NCBI GenBank assembly: GCA_964634605.1 | Contig: CAZWLJ010000005.1 | Span: 62,001-126,000, forward strand | Direction: 5' to 3' | Length of the DNA: 64,000 nucleotides | Origin: UPXZ01 sp964634605 | Lineage (GTDB): Bacteria; Bacteroidota; Bacteroidia; Bacteroidales; Paludibacteraceae | In this document: positions 60,650 through 64,000 of the stretch, one piece after another | Position numbering within the stretch: the stretch's first letter is position 1 | Layout of the letters: each line of letters starts with the position of its first letter | Notes under the pieces: model-generated | Database searches by the model: none | The model's input: only the letters and a program-made list of their open reading frames with translations | What the model was told of the DNA's origin: nothing | Translations under genes and position numbers: made by a program

Positions 60650-60698
60650 ATTTGTCAATTATACCATGTTTATGGGATAAAAATGACACGTTCGGGCG

Positions 60699-60730
60699 AT
60701 TGTGGATAATATTTGTATCCGGTAATTTTG
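60699..60730 (+). promoter_or_regulatory. Promoter of cysK
   Basis: ATTG (60699-60702) lies 20 nt from TAATTTTG (60723-60730), near consensus. The cysK ATG is at 60757. Confidence 0.6.
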
Positions 60731-60756
60731 CATTATCAAAATAAAGAAGAAATCAA

Positions 60757-61704
60757 ATGACAAAAATAGCTAAAAAACTCACCGAACTGATTGGCAATAC
60801 GCCTTTGCTGCAATTGAGCAACTATTCCGATAATAAGGGATTACAGGCAAACATCATCGTAAAGATCGAAGCATTCAATCCTGCCGGTTGTGTGAAAGAA
60901 CGTATTGCGCTGGCAATGATCGAAGACGCCGAGAAAAGCGGACTGCTCAAACCGGGCGCGATAATCATTGAACCCACCAGCGGAAATACCGGAATTGGAC
61001 TGGCGATGGTGGCAGCCATTAAAGGTTATAAACTCATCCTTACCATGCCCGAAACCATGAGCGTGGAACGCAGAACACTGCTCAAGGCTCTTGGCGCTGA
61101 AATAGTACTGACGCCGGGCGCGGATGGCATGAAAGGCGCGATAGCCAAAGCGAATCAGCTGGCTGCCGAAAGTGATCATGCATTTATCCCGCAGCAATTC
61201 GACAATCCTTCGAACCCCGAAATACACCGTACAACAACCGGCGAAGAAATCTGGCGCGATACCGACGGACAGGTCGATATCTTTGTGGCAGGAGTGGGCA
61301 CCGGCGGCACGGTCAGCGGAGTGGGACAAGCGCTCAAAGCTCATAATCCCGGCGTAAAAATCGTTGCTGTGGAACCTTCGGATTCGCCCGTGCTTTCGGG
61401 AGGTAACCCGGGAGCTCACAAGATACAGGGCATCGGAGCCGGATTTGTACCTAAGAATTATTATTCCTCTGTGGTTGATGAAGTGATACAGGTTAGCAAC
61501 GACAACGCGATACTTACCGCGCGTCAGCTGGCACAACAGGAAGGACTTCTGGTCGGAATTTCATCCGGTGCAGCTGTAGCTGCCGCCACCGAACTGGCTT
61601 TGCGCCCCGAAAATAAGGGCAAAAATATTGTGGCGCTGCTTCCCGATACCGGTGAACGATACCTGTCAACATTGCTTTATGCCTTTGAAGAATATCCGTT
61701 GTAA
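60757..61704 (+). CDS. cysK: Cysteine synthase A (O-acetylserine sulfhydrylase)
   Basis: A 315-residue PLP enzyme making cysteine from O-acetylserine and sulfide. The PLP lysine is Lys47 in NPAGCVKERIA; many CysK proteins read NPxxSVKDR at this point, so this loop differs slightly. The substrate loop TSGNTGIG lies at 74-81, the phosphate cup is VGTGGTVSG (in GVGTGGTVSGVGQ), and the C-terminal GISSGAAVAA is present. The length is that of CysK rather than CBS (no CBS-pair domain). metY follows 53 bp later, so the two sulfur-assimilation enzymes are probably coregulated. Confidence 0.95.
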   Translation: MTKIAKKLTELIGNTPLLQLSNYSDNKGLQANIIVKIEAFNPAGCVKERIALAMIEDAEKSGLLKPGAIIIEPTSGNTGIGLAMVAAIKGYKLILTMPETMSVERRTLLKALGAEIVLTPGADGMKGAIAKANQLAAESDHAFIPQQFDNPSNPEIHRTTTGEEIWRDTDGQVDIFVAGVGTGGTVSGVGQALKAHNPGVKIVAVEPSDSPVLSGGNPGAHKIQGIGAGFVPKNYYSSVVDEVIQVSNDNAILTARQLAQQEGLLVGISSGAAVAAATELALRPENKGKNIVALLPDTGERYLSTLLYAFEEYPL

Positions 61705-61745
61705 TTAGTGATTAGTGATTAGTGAATTGTAAATTGTAAATTGTA
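61704..61745. repeat. Two consecutive 7-bp tandem repeats between cysK and metY
   Basis: ATTAGTG occurs three times in a row (61704-61724), directly followed by AATTGTA three times (61725-61745). Together they fill most of the 53-bp gap between cysK and metY and end 12 bp before the metY ATG. Confidence 0.8.
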
Positions 61746-61757
61746 AATATAAAAATT

Positions 61758-63032
61758 ATGTCAGACAAAAAATTAAAATTCGAAACGTTGCAAATACACG
61801 CAGGACAAACGTTAGACCCTACAGGAGCCCGTGCCGTGCCTATTTATCAGACAACATCCTATGTATTCGACAACGCGGAACAGGCTGCAGGGCGATTTGC
61901 TCTGACTGATGCCGGTAATATCTACACGCGTTTAACCAACCCCACCACTTCGGTGGTCGACGAGAGGATTGCCGTGCTCGAAGGCGGAACTGCCGGAATT
62001 ACGGTAGCGTCAGGTTCGGCTGCCATCACCTACGCCATTCTGAACATTGCAGAAGCCGGTGACAACCTCGTATCGGCCAGCACACTCTACGGAGGAACGT
62101 ACAATCTGTTCAGCGTTACCCTGCCCAAACTTGGGATTACCACCACCTTTGTCGATCCCGACGATATCAGTAACTTCGAAAAGGCCATCGACGACAAGAC
62201 CAAAGCTCTTTACATCGAAACCATCGGAAACCCCGGTGCCAATCTGATAGATATTGAGGCCGTTGCCGAAATCGCCCATCGTCATAACATTCCGCTCATC
62301 GTGGACAATACCTTTGGTACTCCATACCTCATCCGTCCGATTGAATACGGCGCCGATGTCGTGGTACATTCAGCGACTAAATTTCTGGGTGGTCACGGAA
62401 CAACACTGGGCGGCGTGATTGTCGAAAGCGGCAAATTCGACTGGAAATCGGGTAAGTTCCCGGGCTTCACCGAACCCGACAGCCATTACAACGGACTGGT
62501 TTTTGGCGATCTGGGCGGCATAGCGTTCACCACCAAAATCAGGGCTCAGGTACTGCGCGATACAGGCGCGTGCATCAGCCCCATCAATTCATTCCTGCTT
62601 TTGCAGGGTATCGAGACCCTCTCTCTCCGTGTGGAACGACATGTGGAAAATGCCCGCAAAGTGGTTGATTTTCTCGTTGCTCATCCCAAAGTTGCCTGGG
62701 TGAACTATCCTAACCTCGAAGGAAGTAAATACAAGGCGCTGGCCGATAAATATTTCCCCAAAGGCGCAGGTTCCATATTTACCTTTGGTGTAAAAGGGGG
62801 CAAAGCAGCCGGAGGCAAATTCATTGATAAACTGGAACTGTTTTCCAATCTGGCCAACGTAGCCGATGCCAAATCGCTGGTTATTCATCCGGCTACCACC
62901 ACGCACGCTCAGCTCAGCGACGAAGAACTTGTGGCCGCAGGCGTAAGCGCCGACATGATCCGCCTGTCGATAGGCATTGAAAACATTGACGATATCATTG
63001 CCGACCTCGATCAGGCGCTGGCACAGATTTAA
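61758..63032 (+). CDS. metY: O-acetylhomoserine sulfhydrylase (Cys/Met metabolism PLP enzyme)
   Basis: A 424-residue PLP enzyme of the Cys/Met family. It starts FETLQIHAGQTLDPTGARAVPIYQTTSYVF, the signature of O-acetylhomoserine aminocarboxypropyltransferases (MetY), and has the MetY-length insertion compared with ~380-aa MetB. The PLP Lys is Lys208 in HSATKFLGGHG; VDNTFGTPYLIRPIEYGAD precedes it, and RLSIGIENIDDIIADL ends it. It forms homocysteine from O-acetylhomoserine and sulfide. Together with cysK upstream it forms a direct sulfide-assimilation pair. Terminator at 63062-63098. Confidence 0.94.
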   Translation: MSDKKLKFETLQIHAGQTLDPTGARAVPIYQTTSYVFDNAEQAAGRFALTDAGNIYTRLTNPTTSVVDERIAVLEGGTAGITVASGSAAITYAILNIAEAGDNLVSASTLYGGTYNLFSVTLPKLGITTTFVDPDDISNFEKAIDDKTKALYIETIGNPGANLIDIEAVAEIAHRHNIPLIVDNTFGTPYLIRPIEYGADVVVHSATKFLGGHGTTLGGVIVESGKFDWKSGKFPGFTEPDSHYNGLVFGDLGGIAFTTKIRAQVLRDTGACISPINSFLLLQGIETLSLRVERHVENARKVVDFLVAHPKVAWVNYPNLEGSKYKALADKYFPKGAGSIFTFGVKGGKAAGGKFIDKLELFSNLANVADAKSLVIHPATTTHAQLSDEELVAAGVSADMIRLSIGIENIDDIIADLDQALAQI

Positions 63033-63061
63033 CAGGCTTTCTATAACAGGAAAATAAACTG

Positions 63062-63098
63062 AAAAACGGCAATTCTTTCAACAGATTGCCGTTTTTTG
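63062..63098. terminator. Bidirectional terminator between metY and the glycosyltransferase gene
   Basis: A 12-bp stem AAAAACGGCAAT (63062-63073) with ATTGCCGTTTTT (63085-63096), 11-nt loop, A-rich on one side and T-rich on the other, between convergent genes. Confidence 0.85.
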
Positions 63099-64000
63099 TC
63101 ATTTCACTAATCCTTTTTTCCGGAGATGTTGGAGCAGGTACTCTTGTTCGGTTTGGCCCGGAGTGGGGTGGAACTCTGCTTTATGCAGGATGTTGAGCCT
63201 GTAAAAATCCATGATCGTGCTGTAACCCGACCGTGCAACAATATTTTTACATCCCAGCAGCATGGCAGCGAGTTTTTCCGTCGGCACATGTGATACTACC
63301 GTAATTTTATCCGGTTGACTTTCATGCTCTGTTATTTCGGGTTTACCCTGAATGACAATTGTTTTATCCGACGAATACCGGAATTTGTCCAGCATCTCGT
63401 TTTCCAGCATGGTTCGTTGAGGCTCCGGTCCCGAGAGAATAACCACATTTTCATAGGTTGTATCCGGTTGGATGTACTTCGCTTCGGGAAACCGTGAATG
63501 AATTCCGATAAACGCGGCATTGGAAGGCAGCGGATATTTGTGTGACAAATTGCCTGACAATCCCTCAAATTCTGCAAAATCGGGTATCCAACACTGGTTG
63601 TATTTTTGGATGAGATATTTATGCAATCGGTATCCGACAGGTTCGAGCCATTTCAATCCTTTCGGCATTTTTACCATCACCTGATGCGTGATGTAAATGG
63701 AACGGACATTTTTATTCCACATCCCGAAGCGGTTGTCGGAAACTACAAGGTCGAAATGTTCCGTTTTCAGCAAATTATCCAGCCAGTTGTGTTCGGCGTA
63801 AATCCCTTTCAGCAGTTTGGGCAGGAATAGTATCATTGCCATCACCTGCGATTTCCCTTTTGAATAACGTATCGGGTAGGAGGGAAGTTCTATTGTTCTC
63901 AGGCCGGGAAATTCCTGCCGGAGAAATTCCAGCGGATAACCGTCGGCACAGAGTACCACTTCGTTGCCCGCGGCAAGTTGCTCACGGATAACGGGCACAC
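63099..64000 (-). CDS. Glycosyltransferase (GT28/MurG-like fold), N-terminus cut off
   Basis: The gene runs off the window; ~300 C-terminal residues remain. The first visible part (VIREQLAAGNEVVLCADGYP) corresponds to the first helix and second strand of a Rossmann half in GT-B transferases, so little is missing. The second half has VVILSGPEPQRT (the GGSxG-like nucleotide loop), QGKPEITE, and the donor-binding region CKNIVARSGYSTIMDFYRL, resembling the GGxxxxxE/Q segment of GT28-type enzymes. Similar proteins are annotated as glycosyltransferases or MurG-like proteins of unknown acceptor. The apparent GTG at 63998 is only the window edge. It is convergent with metY. Confidence 0.75.
   Translation of the reverse strand, partial: VPVIREQLAAGNEVVLCADGYPLEFLRQEFPGLRTIELPSYPIRYSKGKSQVMAMILFLPKLLKGIYAEHNWLDNLLKTEHFDLVVSDNRFGMWNKNVRSIYITHQVMVKMPKGLKWLEPVGYRLHKYLIQKYNQCWIPDFAEFEGLSGNLSHKYPLPSNAAFIGIHSRFPEAKYIQPDTTYENVVILSGPEPQRTMLENEMLDKFRYSSDKTIVIQGKPEITEHESQPDKITVVSHVPTEKLAAMLLGCKNIVARSGYSTIMDFYRLNILHKAEFHPTPGQTEQEYLLQHLRKKGLVK

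Noticed and set aside
60841..61536. A 231-codon minus-strand open frame opposite cysK
   Set aside because: Antisense shadow of a well-conserved gene; no family resemblance in the translation.
61704..61757. SAM or other sulfur riboswitch before metY
   Set aside because: The gap is only 53 bp and is filled with simple tandem repeats; no aptamer-like pairing is possible.
1..64000. CRISPR arrays, insertion sequences, prophage genes, toxin-antitoxin pairs or a secondary-metabolite cluster
   Set aside because: No regularly spaced direct repeats, transposase, integrase, phage structural genes or biosynthetic core enzymes were seen on either strand.

Overview
The window looks like chromosomal DNA of a member of the Bacteroidota, most likely the order Bacteroidales or a near relative. 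The evidence is: a type IX secretion sorting tail (1-192), GldJ- and GldH-like lipoproteins, the Bacteroidota promoter pattern TTTG-(18-20 nt)-TAnnTTTG upstream of many genes, lipoproteins and OmpA/TPR envelope proteins of Bacteroidota type, and few Shine-Dalgarno sites. The 2-oxoacid:ferredoxin oxidoreductase (korAB) and an anaerobic sulfatase-maturase-type radical SAM enzyme suggest an anaerobic or microaerobic life. The DNA is moderately AT-rich, densely coding on both strands, and shows no insertion sequence, prophage, CRISPR array or rRNA. Two MITE-like inverted-repeat elements sit between genes.

Layout. 1-850: tail of a T9SS cargo gene and a small membrane-anchored unknown. 890-1225: tRNA-Gly/tRNA-Leu operon on the minus strand. 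1270-5261: long-chain polyprenyl diphosphate synthase and, divergently, polA. 5290-6245: rpsT with tRNA-Glu, and trxA. 6359-10910: dnaE and aroK. 11082-14501: ansA and a GH20 hexosaminidase, convergent around a palindromic repeat. 14648-21747: a minus-strand run read as folP, cdaA (c-di-AMP synthase), a PNGase F-like lipoprotein, purD, a sigma-54-type response regulator, rpiB and thiL. 22013-28125: gldJ-like, asnS, korA, korB. 28182-31554: pdxB, dacB, birA on the minus strand. 31677-34924: alpha/beta hydrolase, PH-domain protein, folB and a POT peptide transporter. 35036-42011: metallophosphoesterase, pyrG, and a single-chain carbamoyl-phosphate synthase (CarA and CarB fused), convergent with pyrG. 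42439-46987: degenerate LytM protein, dxr, rseP, an ArsC/Spx-like protein, DUF2147. 47067-51083: M81-family lipoprotein and two radical SAM/SPASM enzymes. 51239-59585: TPR/OmpA-like lipoprotein, holB, ricT-gldH, trmB-mrp and an OmpA porin-like protein. 59696-63032: fmt, cysK, metY. The end (63099-64000) is a cut-off glycosyltransferase.

Most of the content is housekeeping: replication (polA, dnaE, holB), translation (rpsT, asnS, fmt, trmB, three tRNAs), nucleotide and cofactor synthesis (purD, pyrG, carAB, folP, folB, thiL, pdxB, birA), isoprenoids (dxr, polyprenyl synthase), sulfur amino acids (cysK, metY) and envelope maintenance (dacB, rseP, LytM, OmpA). I found no clear undescribed multi-gene system. 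The most notable points are the fused CarA-CarB with a long linker, the PNGase F-like lipoprotein in a c-di-AMP/folate/purine run, a degenerate LytM protein heading the dxr-rseP group, a response regulator with an altered GAFTGA loop and no DNA-binding domain, a BirA whose C-terminus is encoded by an intergenic repeat, and two tRNA promoters sharing an identical 16-nt core with a GC-rich discriminator.
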